From Candidatus Poribacteria bacterium (GTDB lineage Bacteria > Poribacteria > WGA-4E > PCPOR2b), in assembly GCA_022826645.1 (NCBI GenBank), contig JAJDUM010000028.1, positions 33,591-97,590 of the forward strand: DNA of 64,000 nucleotides, read 5' to 3'. Position 1 is the stretch's first letter, and the number at the start of each line of letters is the position of its first letter. The translations under genes were made by a program, and so were the position numbers. The notes under the pieces are model-generated. The model had not been told where the DNA came from. It searched no databases and was given only the letters and a program-made list of their open reading frames with translations. Positions 45,377-54,643 of this stretch are shown here, in pieces.

Positions 45377-45985
45377 ATGATGCAATTCACTGAGGCACTC
45401 ATTGAGTCTTATGAAAAACACGCTTATCAAAGGGAGTCTAGCACTATCGACGAATTTAAGGAACGAGAGCGGGCAGAGTTTCTAAAATTCTTGAAGGCTG
45501 AACGACGAAAGAGTCTCCTTGAAATTGGCTGCGGCCCCGGTCGAGATGCTCAGTTCTTTCAAAGTCAAGGGTTCCAAGTCCTTGCCGTGGACAATGCACC
45601 AACAATGGTGAAACTCACCGCAGAAAAGGGTGTTACCGCTCAAGTGTTGGATTGCTACGAGCTCGATCAAATTGGCGAGACCTTTGACGCGGTGTATACG
45701 CTGAACTGCCTGCTACACATACCGAAGAAGGATATCGGTCACATTTTCAATCTAATCGCAACTCGACTCAACGGAAACGGCTTAATGTATCTTGGACTTT
45801 GGGGCGGAGAAAATTTTGAAGGCATCCTAGAACAAGACACATACGAACCGAAGCGATTTTTCTCTTTTTGGGAACCCGAGACACTTCTTGAAGTTGTGCA
45901 ACAATCGTTCAGATTGGAATATTATCGTAGGTTAAACCCTCGTGAAGGCATAACCTTCAATTCTATTATCGCCCGAAAACGATAA
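45377..45985 (+). CDS. Class I SAM-dependent methyltransferase A
   Basis: 202 residues. Motif I LEIGCGPGRD (about 48-57), then acidic VLAVDNAPTMV (motif II) and the TLNCLLHIPKKD strand (motif IV). Closest in pattern to the small-molecule Methyltransf_11/25 group. No clear ribosome-binding site at ATG 45377. Opens a long plus-strand stretch of small single-domain enzymes. Substrate unknown. Confidence 0.88.
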   Translation: MMQFTEALIESYEKHAYQRESSTIDEFKERERAEFLKFLKAERRKSLLEIGCGPGRDAQFFQSQGFQVLAVDNAPTMVKLTAEKGVTAQVLDCYELDQIGETFDAVYTLNCLLHIPKKDIGHIFNLIATRLNGNGLMYLGLWGGENFEGILEQDTYEPKRFFSFWEPETLLEVVQQSFRLEYYRRLNPREGITFNSIIARKR

Positions 45986-46000
45986 CCTGTAGGACACAAA

Positions 46001-46858
46001 ATGGTCGAAATACAATCCCACAACGACGCAAACGAGCTCATTTCACTTTCAGGTGCTTACTTGGAATTGAACGAGAGTGAAAACAATTTACCGATTGGAG
46101 TGGCTCACACACTTTGCCAAGAACCACCCTGTGACGGAGCCGAATCGCCGCTGCTGTTGAGTATCCTGGATCAAGGTAGAGCCGTGGGCGTGGCAATCGT
46201 GACACCACCCAGGAGACTCATCCTGAGCAGAATTGACACAAGCATCAAGGTAGCTATCGTTCATCTTACACGCTACCTACGTGGAATTGATATGCCAATA
46301 CCGGGGGTTACCGGACCGTCAACCGAAGCCCAAGCCTTTTCTGAGTGCTGGACTGAGGGGAGGGCTGGTGTCTCATCCAAAGTAACTGTGCGGATGCGTG
46401 TGTTTGAAGCCAGAACGGTGACTGATGTACCGTTGTCTCCGGGGAAGTTACGCTTGGCAGGTATGAACGACCATCCACTTATGAAGCAATGGATTTTCGC
46501 TTTTTTGGAGGCAATAGGCGAGCCTGTGGATGTTGACTCGGCCAAAAGCACCGCCCAGCAGTACATTGAGGACGGGCAACTATATATTTGGGATGACAGC
46601 GGTCCGGTCTCGATCGCTACAGAAACTCGTCCGATTAGAAATGGGATAACAATCAGCACGGTCTACACGCCGCCGGAGCATCGCAGTAAGGGATATGCGA
46701 CTTCATGCGTTTGGTCATTGACAAAGAAACTGCTCTCAGAACGTTACTCATTTTGTAGTCTGTATACCGATTTATCAAATCCAACTTCCAACAGTATCTA
46801 CACCAAAATTGGATATGTGCCTTTGGGGGATGCCTTATCATTTGATTTTGTGCCTTAA
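46001..46858 (+). CDS. GNAT-family N-acetyltransferase A
   Basis: 285 residues; the GNAT fold is in the C-terminal half (about 150-285), with the acetyl-CoA loop in VYTPPEHRSKGYATSCVWSL (R/Q-x-x-G-x-G/A variant) and the final NSIYTKIGYVPLGD strand. The N-terminal half resembles the degenerate GNAT of two-lobed enzymes of this type. Starts 15 bp after methyltransferase A. Acceptor substrate unknown. Confidence 0.85.
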   Translation: MVEIQSHNDANELISLSGAYLELNESENNLPIGVAHTLCQEPPCDGAESPLLLSILDQGRAVGVAIVTPPRRLILSRIDTSIKVAIVHLTRYLRGIDMPIPGVTGPSTEAQAFSECWTEGRAGVSSKVTVRMRVFEARTVTDVPLSPGKLRLAGMNDHPLMKQWIFAFLEAIGEPVDVDSAKSTAQQYIEDGQLYIWDDSGPVSIATETRPIRNGITISTVYTPPEHRSKGYATSCVWSLTKKLLSERYSFCSLYTDLSNPTSNSIYTKIGYVPLGDALSFDFVP

Positions 46859-46926
46859 GCAAATTAGAACTGAATTGCACAGCGTGCCCCCGTTGTGCAT
46901 TTAGGTATCCGTTCAGGAGACGACCG

Positions 46927-47334
46927 ATGCAAGATTTCGACTATACGCTGACATGGTATCACGGCTCTCAGCAAAAGCTGACCACACTTAGCGTTGGAAG
47001 TTCGATCACACAGGACAAAACTGTCGCGAAAGCTTTTTCTCACAGACCGTCGATGCTCACTCAGTCTGGAGGCGGTACGGTTAAGCATGACGGTGCGACA
47101 CCCGGTTACCTCTACACCGTTGTCGATGAAATTGGTCCCAATGACGTGTACCCACATACCCACCCCGTAAATGCTACCCGCTGGGAGTGGTTGACCAATC
47201 GAGAACTGAAGCTGGAATTAATCGAACAGACTATCGTAGCGGACAAAGAGCGTCTGACAGATCAGGAAATTGCAGACCTAAAGCGGAAACAGGAGGAAAG
47301 GGGCGAGAAGACTTTCGTAGAAGAAGATGTTTGA
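46927..47334 (+). CDS. Putative ADP-ribosyltransferase-like (Arr-type) small protein
   Basis: 135 residues, family not certain. Features that recall Arr (rifampin ADP-ribosyltransferase) and related ART folds: early YHGS with H12, a SSITQDKTVAKAFS segment, GYLYTVVDE with Y61/Y63, and a WEWLT motif before a terminal helix. These could supply the H-Y-D/E triad. The last about 30 residues are charged and helical. AGGAGACGACCG lies before ATG. Its position among resistance-type enzymes fits, but this is inference from pattern only. Confidence 0.45.
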   Translation: MQDFDYTLTWYHGSQQKLTTLSVGSSITQDKTVAKAFSHRPSMLTQSGGGTVKHDGATPGYLYTVVDEIGPNDVYPHTHPVNATRWEWLTNRELKLELIEQTIVADKERLTDQEIADLKRKQEERGEKTFVEEDV

Positions 47335-47356
47335 TGAAAACACAGATGGAAGAACC

Positions 47357-48238
47357 ATGCACACTTGGAAAGAACATACCTTGCAGGTGAACGAGCACGA
47401 AATGGCTTGGTTTGAGATCGGCACAGGACCGACCTTAGTTTGTCTTCACGGCAGCTGGGACCACCTACTTTACCGTCCAATGGGAGAACTATTCGCCCAA
47501 AAATATAGATGTGTCCTCTACGACCAACGCGGGTCCGGCCAATCGAAACTGCTTGAGAGTGGGGTGGACGCAATGGATATCAAGAAATTCACCCAAGACC
47601 TCGACGCGCTTCGTGACCATTTGGGTTTGGATCAGATGGCACTGCTTGGGCATTCGTGGGGCAGCGGGTTGGGATTGCTCTACGCCCAAGCGTATCCTGA
47701 TCGCCTATCACATCTCATCTTGGTAGGTCCGGGACCACTCAATTCAGAAATGAGGGCTTGCTACCGCGCGAACAGAGATCGGATGGCATATCCAACCTCA
47801 CCTGAAGAGTTTGCAGCTATCCGGCGGTCATACGACGAAGCGCGGTCTGAGAAGGGCGTGGTTCCACGCGAGATTGACGAAGCTCTAATTCAGGTATGGG
47901 CTCGTGTCGTGTTCTACTCACGTGAGACTGCGGAACCGTTTATCAACTTCTATCTAAAAAATGGAGGCTATCTTAGACATGCTGAGTCACCCACGAACTT
48001 CAAGCATGAAATGCAACTCGCAAACGCCGATAGGATTACCGCACCAACTTTAGTTGTGTACGGCTATCAGGACTACGAACCGATTACACAGGCATACTTA
48101 ATCAAGGAGAAAATTCCCCAAACAGAAATTGCTTTTCTGAACGAGTGTGGACACGCCACTTGGGTCGATCAACCGGAGGAGTACTTCAAGGTCGTTGATA
48201 CATTTCTATCAAAAGAAAGCGTGAAACGTGACGCGTGA
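47357..48238 (+). CDS. Alpha/beta hydrolase (proline iminopeptidase-like)
   Basis: 293 residues from ATG 47357 (GGAAG upstream); an upstream in-frame ATG at 47327 would overlap the preceding gene by 8 bp. Oxyanion motif CLHGSWD (about 29-35), nucleophile S100 in LGHSWGSG, Asp in GYQDYEP and His in ECGHATW complete the triad. DQRGSGQS is typical of aminopeptidase/epoxide-hydrolase-type members. Cytoplasmic. Substrate not determinable. Confidence 0.88.
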   Translation: MHTWKEHTLQVNEHEMAWFEIGTGPTLVCLHGSWDHLLYRPMGELFAQKYRCVLYDQRGSGQSKLLESGVDAMDIKKFTQDLDALRDHLGLDQMALLGHSWGSGLGLLYAQAYPDRLSHLILVGPGPLNSEMRACYRANRDRMAYPTSPEEFAAIRRSYDEARSEKGVVPREIDEALIQVWARVVFYSRETAEPFINFYLKNGGYLRHAESPTNFKHEMQLANADRITAPTLVVYGYQDYEPITQAYLIKEKIPQTEIAFLNECGHATWVDQPEEYFKVVDTFLSKESVKRDA

Positions 48239-48554
48239 AATGCGAAAACAGTTTGTTTATTGGTTCATTAATGAACTATGGTGAATTAGAGAAATAAGCA
48301 GACATTGGGCAATAACTCCGACCATTACGAAGGTTCCAAAGTCCGCTCTTAGTCTCGACTGTCCCGATTCATCGGGGATTTATCGGGGGAACTGACTGAT
48401 AAGGATGCAGGGGTTACGTACCAAGTCCCCCTGACAAGGGGGATTTAGGGGGTTGGCTATGCATTGGGAGTATCTAAGTAATTCTAAAATCTACCATAAA
48501 TCAGTTGCTGCTGCACGATTACTTAACATGTGCCAATATCAATAAGGATCAGAG
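48239..48554. other. Intergenic region occupied by a MITE copy
   Basis: 316 bp, mostly filled by family 1 copy B (48277-48498). No gene. Confidence 0.7.
48277..48498. repeat. MITE-like element, family 1, copy B
   Basis: 222 bp, inverted ends at 48277-48303 (TATGGTGAATTAGAGAAATA) and 48472-48498 (AATTCTAAAATCTACCATA). The interior includes CCCGATTCATCGGGG (48363-48377) and AGTCCCCCTGACAAGGGGGA, so this copy carries two other repeat families. Confidence 0.78.
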
Positions 48555-49442
48555 ATGGAAATCGTTCAATATACACCCAAGCTGCAAAGTGCTTTGACAG
48601 AATTCTATAATCGCTTGACCGCCAATGTTCCGCACTGCTATCCGGTCACGGCAGAGGAATTCGCTCTTGGGATATGCGGACTTATAGGTGAAGCCGACAA
48701 AAATGAAGGGGGACTCGATGCGGAAACAGCCTTCATTGCAATAACAAACGGCACTGTACAAGCGTTCATCCACGTCGGTATTGATCGGACGAGTCCCGTA
48801 GGCGTTATTCGGTTTTTGGGATACGAGCGCGGTGCGCGGCGTGCCGGGCAAGCCGCGCTTGAAACAGCGGAAGCCCATCTAGACGCGTGTAACGTCGCTC
48901 AAATTGATGCCTTTTCAGCAGATCACCGGTACCGCTTCTATCATTTTCAAAACGCCGGATTATCGGACGGACTTGACCACGTTCAAGCACTTCTTGGGTT
49001 CAACGGTTACCAATATTCGTCTGGAGAAGTCTTTTTGGATTGGGAAAACTATTCTGTCACGCCGACACCCACAAGCGTGCCAGTAACGTTTTCTGTCGAT
49101 TGGGAACAGGGGCGCGGGCAATTGCCGAATTGTACTGTAACTGCTTACTGCAATGATGAGGAAGTTGGCGTCTGCGAATCGGTCTCCGGTGGAGAGTTTT
49201 CAAGCCATCCCGATGCACAAGACTGGCTTCATACCACCGGGCTTGATATCGAAGACCCGCATCAAGGACAAGGTATTGGGCGTTATCTACTCCAATACTC
49301 GCTTCAAGAGATGCGCAAAGTCGGATATCGCCACGCAACCATTAGCACTGACTGGGAGAATTATCGTGCCTTCCTCTTTTACAGTAACTGTGGCTATCGC
49401 GTCGTGGATTGGACTTACGAGTTGGAGAAACATTTTGATTAA
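48555..49442 (+). CDS. GNAT-family N-acetyltransferase B (two-lobed)
   Basis: 295 residues with two GNAT-like halves. The C-terminal half has the acetyl-CoA loop DPHQGQGIGRYLLQY (Q-x-x-G-I-G) and NYRAFLFYSNCGYRVVDWTYE. The N-terminal half shows a fainter version (EAHLDACNV, RFYHFQNAGL). AAGGA precedes the ATG. The 3' end is close to the following phosphotransferase gene, implying coupling. Confidence 0.87.
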   Translation: MEIVQYTPKLQSALTEFYNRLTANVPHCYPVTAEEFALGICGLIGEADKNEGGLDAETAFIAITNGTVQAFIHVGIDRTSPVGVIRFLGYERGARRAGQAALETAEAHLDACNVAQIDAFSADHRYRFYHFQNAGLSDGLDHVQALLGFNGYQYSSGEVFLDWENYSVTPTPTSVPVTFSVDWEQGRGQLPNCTVTAYCNDEEVGVCESVSGGEFSSHPDAQDWLHTTGLDIEDPHQGQGIGRYLLQYSLQEMRKVGYRHATISTDWENYRAFLFYSNCGYRVVDWTYELEKHFD

Positions 49443-49467
49443 AGGTTCAGAACACAAAGATATTGTC

Positions 49468-50352
49468 ATGGCTGAAACCACTGAAATTGGAACAGAGAAC
49501 GTCCACGATTTTCTTAAAAAGTTCGCCACGGACATATCCCTAGCGGACCTAAAACCTGTATCCAATCGTCACCGGGGCGGTGATAGCCTAACCTTCTACT
49601 ATCGTAATGACAGTATCCTCAAGGTTCCTCGTCGCAACGACTACCGCACAGGACTTCTAAAAGAGGTCAAACTCACAGGATACCTGTGTACACAGCCGCT
49701 GCCTTTCATTGTAGCGAAACCAATCCTCGCGCATGAAAAGGGGTTCTATGCGATGTTTTCAAGGATTGACGGTGCCTCGCTTCCGGTAGAAGCATTTGAG
49801 GAATTTACCCCCGGAGCGTTGGAATCCTTCGGCAAATCTATCGGCACCTTCCTCTCTTTTTTACACAATCACAAATTTCCAACCGAGGTCTTGGATGCCA
49901 TTCCACGTGCAGATGATCCCTTTGAGGTCGCACTTCGTGAGGCAAGGCGACAACTCACTTTTATTCGGGAACACACTGTGGATGTAGATATTAATCAATG
50001 GGCAGAAAAGTTAGAAAGCCTGCACGAATCTTTAGACCAGCGGTGGGCTGTGGTTCACTGCGATCTCCAAATAAACCACCTACTTTTTGTCCAAGGAAAT
50101 CTTGAACAACTCGCCATTATCGATTTTGCAGATACGCTGATGCATGATCCCGCCGTAGACCTATCCGAGTTCGCTATAGAGATGTATTCAGATCTATCCC
50201 CCGACGGTGTTGCAGCCAAAAAGATTATCAATGCGGTTCTGAAATATTATCAAACAGACGATCCTGCGATTGAAGCCAAAATCGAGTTTGGACTTCTCCT
50301 TTTTGCAATTGGGCGTACCTACAAACAAGCAGTGAAGCGTATCCGCCCATGA
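49468..50352 (+). CDS. Aminoglycoside phosphotransferase (APH)-family kinase-like protein A
   Basis: 294 residues. Kinase-like fold: catalytic loop H197-C-D199-x4-H204 (VVHCDLQINH) and metal Asp in IIDFADTLMHDP (about 217-228), the APH pattern. The nucleotide lysine is probably in SILKVPRR. The start is ambiguous: ATG 49468 is used here, while TTG 49435 has a better-placed GGAG and would overlap the GNAT stop. The substrate may be an aminoglycoside, macrolide, homoserine-like or other metabolite. Confidence 0.85.
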   Translation: MAETTEIGTENVHDFLKKFATDISLADLKPVSNRHRGGDSLTFYYRNDSILKVPRRNDYRTGLLKEVKLTGYLCTQPLPFIVAKPILAHEKGFYAMFSRIDGASLPVEAFEEFTPGALESFGKSIGTFLSFLHNHKFPTEVLDAIPRADDPFEVALREARRQLTFIREHTVDVDINQWAEKLESLHESLDQRWAVVHCDLQINHLLFVQGNLEQLAIIDFADTLMHDPAVDLSEFAIEMYSDLSPDGVAAKKIINAVLKYYQTDDPAIEAKIEFGLLLFAIGRTYKQAVKRIRP

Positions 50353-50365
50353 ACTTCTCCAAAGA

Positions 50366-50374
50366 TGGTATAAT
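50366..50374 (+). promoter_or_regulatory. Extended -10 promoter candidate (TGGTATAAT)
   Basis: Perfect TG-n-TATAAT just after the APH gene, with no good -35. It would place the transcript start near 50381 and give the dehydratase gene (50571) a leader of about 190 nt with an inverted repeat. Confidence 0.5.
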
Positions 50375-50390
50375 TAGATGTGAATGTTTT

Positions 50391-50446
50391 CACGGTTATC
50401 CCTCCCTTGAGGTCGTCAATCTGTTAGGTGATTGTGGATAACCGTG
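50391..50446. promoter_or_regulatory. Perfect 11-bp inverted repeat in the dehydratase leader
   Basis: CACGGTTATCC (50391-50401) and GGATAACCGTG (50436-50446) are exact reverse complements 34 nt apart. It could be an RNA stem in the 5' leader or a two-half-site operator just downstream of the -10. Confidence 0.5.
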
Positions 50447-50570
50447 GCGATCGTGACTAATACCATATACATGTCGTTCCACTGAAACAACCATCTCTAT
50501 GCAGGAGCAGCCCTTGTGGTTACCCTTCGTCAGGAACTTATAATTTTCTCCGATGCAGAAAGGAAATTCT

Positions 50571-51734
50571 ATGAAAATTAAAGAAATTCGCGTTGTAGAA
50601 ATTGAGTTAAATCCGAAACCGACAACAACGCCACGGACACCGAGCCGAGCCGGAACATATAAACTGAATCGCCCCACTTCCCGCTACCCAGAATTCAACA
50701 AAAGAGAGGCCGATGTCTCCGTAGAATGGAAAAGACCCGCATGTATCGTGACAGCGGAAGACGGCACTTGGGGGTTCGGTATCTCGCTCTTTGGTGGTCC
50801 AGTGAATCGAATCATCACGGATTACTTTGCCCCGCGCCTCGTTGGCGAAAATTGTATGGCAACTGAGAAGTTGTGGGATATGATGGTGCGGTCATCAGCT
50901 GCCTTTGGCGCGACCGGCTTGACCAGCTACGCGATCAGCGCAGTCGACTGTGCCCTGTGGGATCTCAAAGGCAAAATTCTGAAGAGGCCTGTTTACGAAC
51001 TGTTGGGCGGACCACAGAAGGATAAGATTTTCTGCTACGCCTCCGGCTTTGATCAGGAATGGTATATGGAACTCGGATTCAAAGCGACAAAACTATTCAC
51101 ACCTTACGGTCCAGAGCAGGGGAAAGAAGGATTAATCAAGCTCGAAGAATTGGTGGCGAGCACGCGAGAAGTGATTGGCAATAAAATTGAATTGATGTTG
51201 GATGCTTGGACCGGCTTTGACGTTGAACATACCGTGCGTGTCTGCGAGATTATGAAGCCCTACGACTTAAAGTGGATGGAGGACTACATTCCTGCCGATG
51301 ACTTTATGGGGTACGAAACAGTGCGCCAACGCATTCCTTGGCAAACGCTCGCTACGGGAGAACACTGGTATCTGCCAACTGTTTTTGCCGCCGCCGCGGG
51401 TCGGCGGTTAGTCGATATCTTCCAGCCAGACGTTCTGTGGTGCGGCGGTATCACCGCTGCCTCCAAAATCTGTCACATCGCTGAAGCAAACGGGATCTCT
51501 GTGATTGCGCACGGCGGAATGAATTATCCCTACGGGCAACACCTATCATTTGCTATGCCTGCTATCACGTGGGGCGAGCGGTCAGAGGGGATTTCTCCTC
51601 CCGGTGTGCCACTTGAAGAGATGGTCAAGCTGCCCGGCACTTCAGTCATCAAGGATGGCTACCTCGTACCATCGGATGCCCCCGGCTTCGGTCTGGAAAT
51701 TGACGAGGCTTGGATAGAGAGTGTAAGTGCATAG
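50571..51734 (+). CDS. L-rhamnonate dehydratase-like enolase-superfamily enzyme
   Basis: 387 residues from ATG 50571 (AAAGGAAA upstream). Strong match in pattern to rhamnonate dehydratase (RhmD): RPTSRYPEF, GLTSYAISAVDCALWDLKGK, PVYELLGG, KLFTPYGPE, LMLDAWTGFDV, LKWMEDYIP, TGEHWY, IFQPDVLWCGGIT and IAHGGMNYPYG. D, E and H of the barrel are present. RhmD converts L-rhamnonate to 2-keto-3-deoxy-rhamnonate; closely related acid-sugar substrates are possible. Convergent with a Gfo/Idh oxidoreductase gene, which may belong to the same pathway. Confidence 0.88.
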   Translation: MKIKEIRVVEIELNPKPTTTPRTPSRAGTYKLNRPTSRYPEFNKREADVSVEWKRPACIVTAEDGTWGFGISLFGGPVNRIITDYFAPRLVGENCMATEKLWDMMVRSSAAFGATGLTSYAISAVDCALWDLKGKILKRPVYELLGGPQKDKIFCYASGFDQEWYMELGFKATKLFTPYGPEQGKEGLIKLEELVASTREVIGNKIELMLDAWTGFDVEHTVRVCEIMKPYDLKWMEDYIPADDFMGYETVRQRIPWQTLATGEHWYLPTVFAAAAGRRLVDIFQPDVLWCGGITAASKICHIAEANGISVIAHGGMNYPYGQHLSFAMPAITWGERSEGISPPGVPLEEMVKLPGTSVIKDGYLVPSDAPGFGLEIDEAWIESVSA

Positions 51735-51755
51735 GATATACAAGGAGGGTAGACT

Positions 51756-52841
51756 TTACCGCCGCTCGTATTCAAATGGGAACGTCACCGGTTCACTATC
51801 GTTCGTCCACGATGTCGCCATCGCTACGTCAATCTCCCGGTCCTTACGACCGTTGTAAGCCCCATACTCGGGCTCGGTGTCGTTGCGAACAGCATTTGCG
51901 ATACTCATCAGTTCAGACGCAACGGGAATTTCGCCATCACTGAGCGGGTAATTCTGCAACGGATTTTCCCACACCACCTCCGGCGTTGTATCCGCCACGA
52001 GTGCGGCAACGGTCTCAAACCCATTAACATCGTTGGTTTGGCGGGTAACGGTGATTTTGCGTTGCGCATCGGCAGTGTCGCTCAGAATGACCGCTTCATC
52101 GCGGAAGCACATCCCGCGTTCGGCGTAGAACTTCGTGCCGTTGAAACCGCGAAGCGGCGACCCGTAAGATAAGCTGCTGAAATTGAATACCCCGACCGCG
52201 CCATCAGCAAATTCGATGATGCCCTGCTGCCACTCTTCTGAGTCGCGTGGCGGCTGACCTTGCCGCCAGATGTGATCCTGTACTGTGAAGCTCTTTCGGA
52301 AACCGAACACGCGAACGGGTTCGTTATCAAATCCGACGTAACTGCGAATCAAGCCGATCCCGTGATACCCGTGCCCACGAAATTCGTTGTAGGCAACGTT
52401 GACTTTGCCGAATACACCCGCGAGAATCATCTCGCGTTTAATCCGTTCCGATGGCACACGATAATAGTTTTCGTTGACCTCAATCTTCGTTCCGTGCTGC
52501 TTTGCGGATTCGATCATCTTGTCTGACCAGCCGAGGTCTGTGTCGAGCGGTGTCTCGGTACAATAGCTCACCCCATGCTCAGAGCACAGCAGCCCCGGGA
52601 GGTGATTGTTGCTCGGCGTAATTACGATGGAGCAGATATCTGGCGTCTCCTTTTCCAGCATCTCAGCAGTGTCTGTGTATGCGGCAACGTTATACTGTTC
52701 GCCCTGCTTTATGACGGAATCTTCGTGTAGATCGCAAACGGCGACCAGTTCAAGATCGTCCTTCAACTTCGCGATGAGCGGAAGGTACGTGCCCGTTCCA
52801 CGATTCCCTGTGCCGATATGTGCAATTTTGAGCTTGTCCAT
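51756..52841 (-). CDS. Gfo/Idh/MocA-family oxidoreductase 2 (EKP lysine absent)
   Basis: 361 residues. N-terminal Rossmann motif HIGTGNRGTGTYL. The usual catalytic E-K-P is replaced by TETPLDTDL, so the normal lysine is missing, as in several atypical members. The C-terminal domain has FNFSSLSYGSPLRGFNG and ends FEYERR. It may be a dehydrogenase of altered mechanism or a non-classical member. Only 21 bp separate its stop from that of the dehydratase. Confidence 0.85.
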   Translation of the reverse strand: MDKLKIAHIGTGNRGTGTYLPLIAKLKDDLELVAVCDLHEDSVIKQGEQYNVAAYTDTAEMLEKETPDICSIVITPSNNHLPGLLCSEHGVSYCTETPLDTDLGWSDKMIESAKQHGTKIEVNENYYRVPSERIKREMILAGVFGKVNVAYNEFRGHGYHGIGLIRSYVGFDNEPVRVFGFRKSFTVQDHIWRQGQPPRDSEEWQQGIIEFADGAVGVFNFSSLSYGSPLRGFNGTKFYAERGMCFRDEAVILSDTADAQRKITVTRQTNDVNGFETVAALVADTTPEVVWENPLQNYPLSDGEIPVASELMSIANAVRNDTEPEYGAYNGRKDREIDVAMATSWTNDSEPVTFPFEYERR

Positions 52842-53174
52842 TGATTCGCCTCCTCTGGAAATTGAAGATCGAAGGTTGTTTCCACACTGAAACAGAGTAG
52901 ACTATGGATGCGGTTTCTGTTCAACCTAAAAGTACCGCGGATCAAAGACAACGGTAACCTGAAATGAGACGGTACATTTTGATTTCATCGGTTTTTCTCC
53001 GCTGCGAAAGGAGACTCAACGCTGTAATCTAACCTCAAATGCATTATAGCAAAAGGCTTTGCAGAAGTCAATTTCTGTTGATTTTTGATTCACAGGAGCG
53101 CGTAAAGAAATTGTGCTTTACGGAAAGCATCGCCGGTAAGGCGGTATGTTGAAACTTGGAAGGTCAAATCATCT
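52842..53174. other. Intergenic region, nothing recognised
   Basis: 333 bp between divergent genes; AT-rich, presumably promoters. No repeat family member or RNA was recognised. Confidence 0.5.
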
Positions 53175-53972
53175 ATGAGCAAAATTCATGAAGCCAATCG
53201 GCAGCACTGGAATAGTCAGGCACCAACATGGGAGGAACGTCTGAACCGTGATGGACGTTGGCGCAGGTGCCATAACGAACCTGAATTGGCATTTGAAGAC
53301 GAAACACTTGCCACAATCCGAGAGATGGTAGGCGATCTTCGGGACAAGCAGGTGTGTATCATTGGTAGCGGCGATAACATGGCAGCTTATGCACTTTTAG
53401 GATTAGGAGCAGTCGTGACCTCCACAGATATTTCAGAGGAACGATTGAAACTGGCAGCAGATCGTGCAGAAATCCTTGGTGTGTCGATTGATTTTGTTCG
53501 TTCCGATGCCGCCGATCTCGGCTTTGCAGCCGATTCGACTTTCGATCTGGTCTGTTCCACAAATGGGTTCTTCGTGTGGATTGCAGATCTCGGTGCGGTT
53601 TTTCGTGAGGTTTCGAGAATCCTGAAGCCGGGAGGCGCGTACGTTTTCTACGATATTCACCCATTCATGCGCCCCTGGAAAGAGCAGGTGATGCCTATTG
53701 AAATGGGGAAATCTTATTGGGACACCGGACCGTTTCAAGAGTCAGTGGATGGATCATACGAGTTTAACTGGACCTTAGCGGATTTGCTTAATCCGTTGAC
53801 ACAAGCTGGATTGACCTTGAAAAAAGTTGTCGAAAGCCCAGCGCAAGATCCCGGATTTTGGCGGGGCAGCAGTGATGCGTCTGATACTGATGAATCACTA
53901 CTTGATTGGAGGCGGAATCCCCGTGCTGGATTGCCCGTTTGGTTAACAGTCGCTGCATCCAGAATTGACTAA
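53175..53972 (+). CDS. Class I SAM-dependent methyltransferase B
   Basis: 265 residues. Motif I reads VCIIGSGDNMAAYAL (about 60-74), a variant with S-G-D rather than GCGxG. TSTDISEERLKLA (motif II), DAADLGF and ILKPGGAYVFYDIHPF follow, as in UbiE/Methyltransf_11 enzymes. GGAAGG lies upstream. Begins the second half of the small-enzyme stretch. Substrate unknown. Confidence 0.86.
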   Translation: MSKIHEANRQHWNSQAPTWEERLNRDGRWRRCHNEPELAFEDETLATIREMVGDLRDKQVCIIGSGDNMAAYALLGLGAVVTSTDISEERLKLAADRAEILGVSIDFVRSDAADLGFAADSTFDLVCSTNGFFVWIADLGAVFREVSRILKPGGAYVFYDIHPFMRPWKEQVMPIEMGKSYWDTGPFQESVDGSYEFNWTLADLLNPLTQAGLTLKKVVESPAQDPGFWRGSSDASDTDESLLDWRRNPRAGLPVWLTVAASRID

Positions 53973-54033
53973 GGTGCCATTAGAACACAACAGCAAGTTA
54001 CCCGGGTTATTTTGCGAAAGGAAAACCTACACA

Positions 54034-54546
54034 ATGATAGAGATACGGGACGAACAGGAAGGGGAGCATCAGGAGATCCGTCAGGTTATTGTCGCTGCAT
54101 TCGGTGGCGACATCGAAGCCAACCTCGTTGAATTGCTTCGAGACAGAAACAAAGCACCGATTGCGCTTGTGGCAGTCAGCGACAACACGATTGTGGGTCA
54201 TATCATGTTTTCACCGGTGACGATAACGCTCGCGCCCAAAGCGTACCGTGCTGTCGGACTGGCACCCCTATCCGTCCTACCAGAGCTCCAAAGGCAGAGT
54301 ATTGGCTCTATGTTAGCACGCGAAGGATTGAAAAAATGTGCGGAGGCAGGATTTAAGATAGTAGTCGTGTTGGGAAGCCATCACTACTACCCACGGTTCG
54401 GTTTCTCCCGTGCCAGCCTTTACGGCTTGGACAATGAATATGACGCCGATGAGCATTTCATGGCAATAGAACTGAAACATGGCGCCCTTGATAAAGTCAG
54501 CGGCACCGTGCGGTATTCGCCAGAATTCAAGGAGTGTGGTTGCTGA
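54034..54546 (+). CDS. YhbS-like GNAT acetyltransferase C
   Basis: 170 residues from ATG 54034. The frame runs 23 codons further and overlaps the methyltransferase by 8 bp, but homology starts at MIEIRDEQEGEHQEIRQ. It has GLAPLSVLPELQRQSIGSML (acetyl-CoA loop with Q-x-x-S-I-G) and VVLGSHHYYPRFGFSRAS, the COG3153 (YhbS) hallmark. Likely a general N-acetyltransferase. Confidence 0.9.
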   Translation: MIEIRDEQEGEHQEIRQVIVAAFGGDIEANLVELLRDRNKAPIALVAVSDNTIVGHIMFSPVTITLAPKAYRAVGLAPLSVLPELQRQSIGSMLAREGLKKCAEAGFKIVVVLGSHHYYPRFGFSRASLYGLDNEYDADEHFMAIELKHGALDKVSGTVRYSPEFKECGC

Positions 54547-54643
54547 GAAATTCATCTACAGGATAATCGGTTAATGAAACAGACAAACTGATTTGAGGAT
54601 TTCATAAACAAAGTTGGCTCTCTCATCAAATGGATTAAACAAC

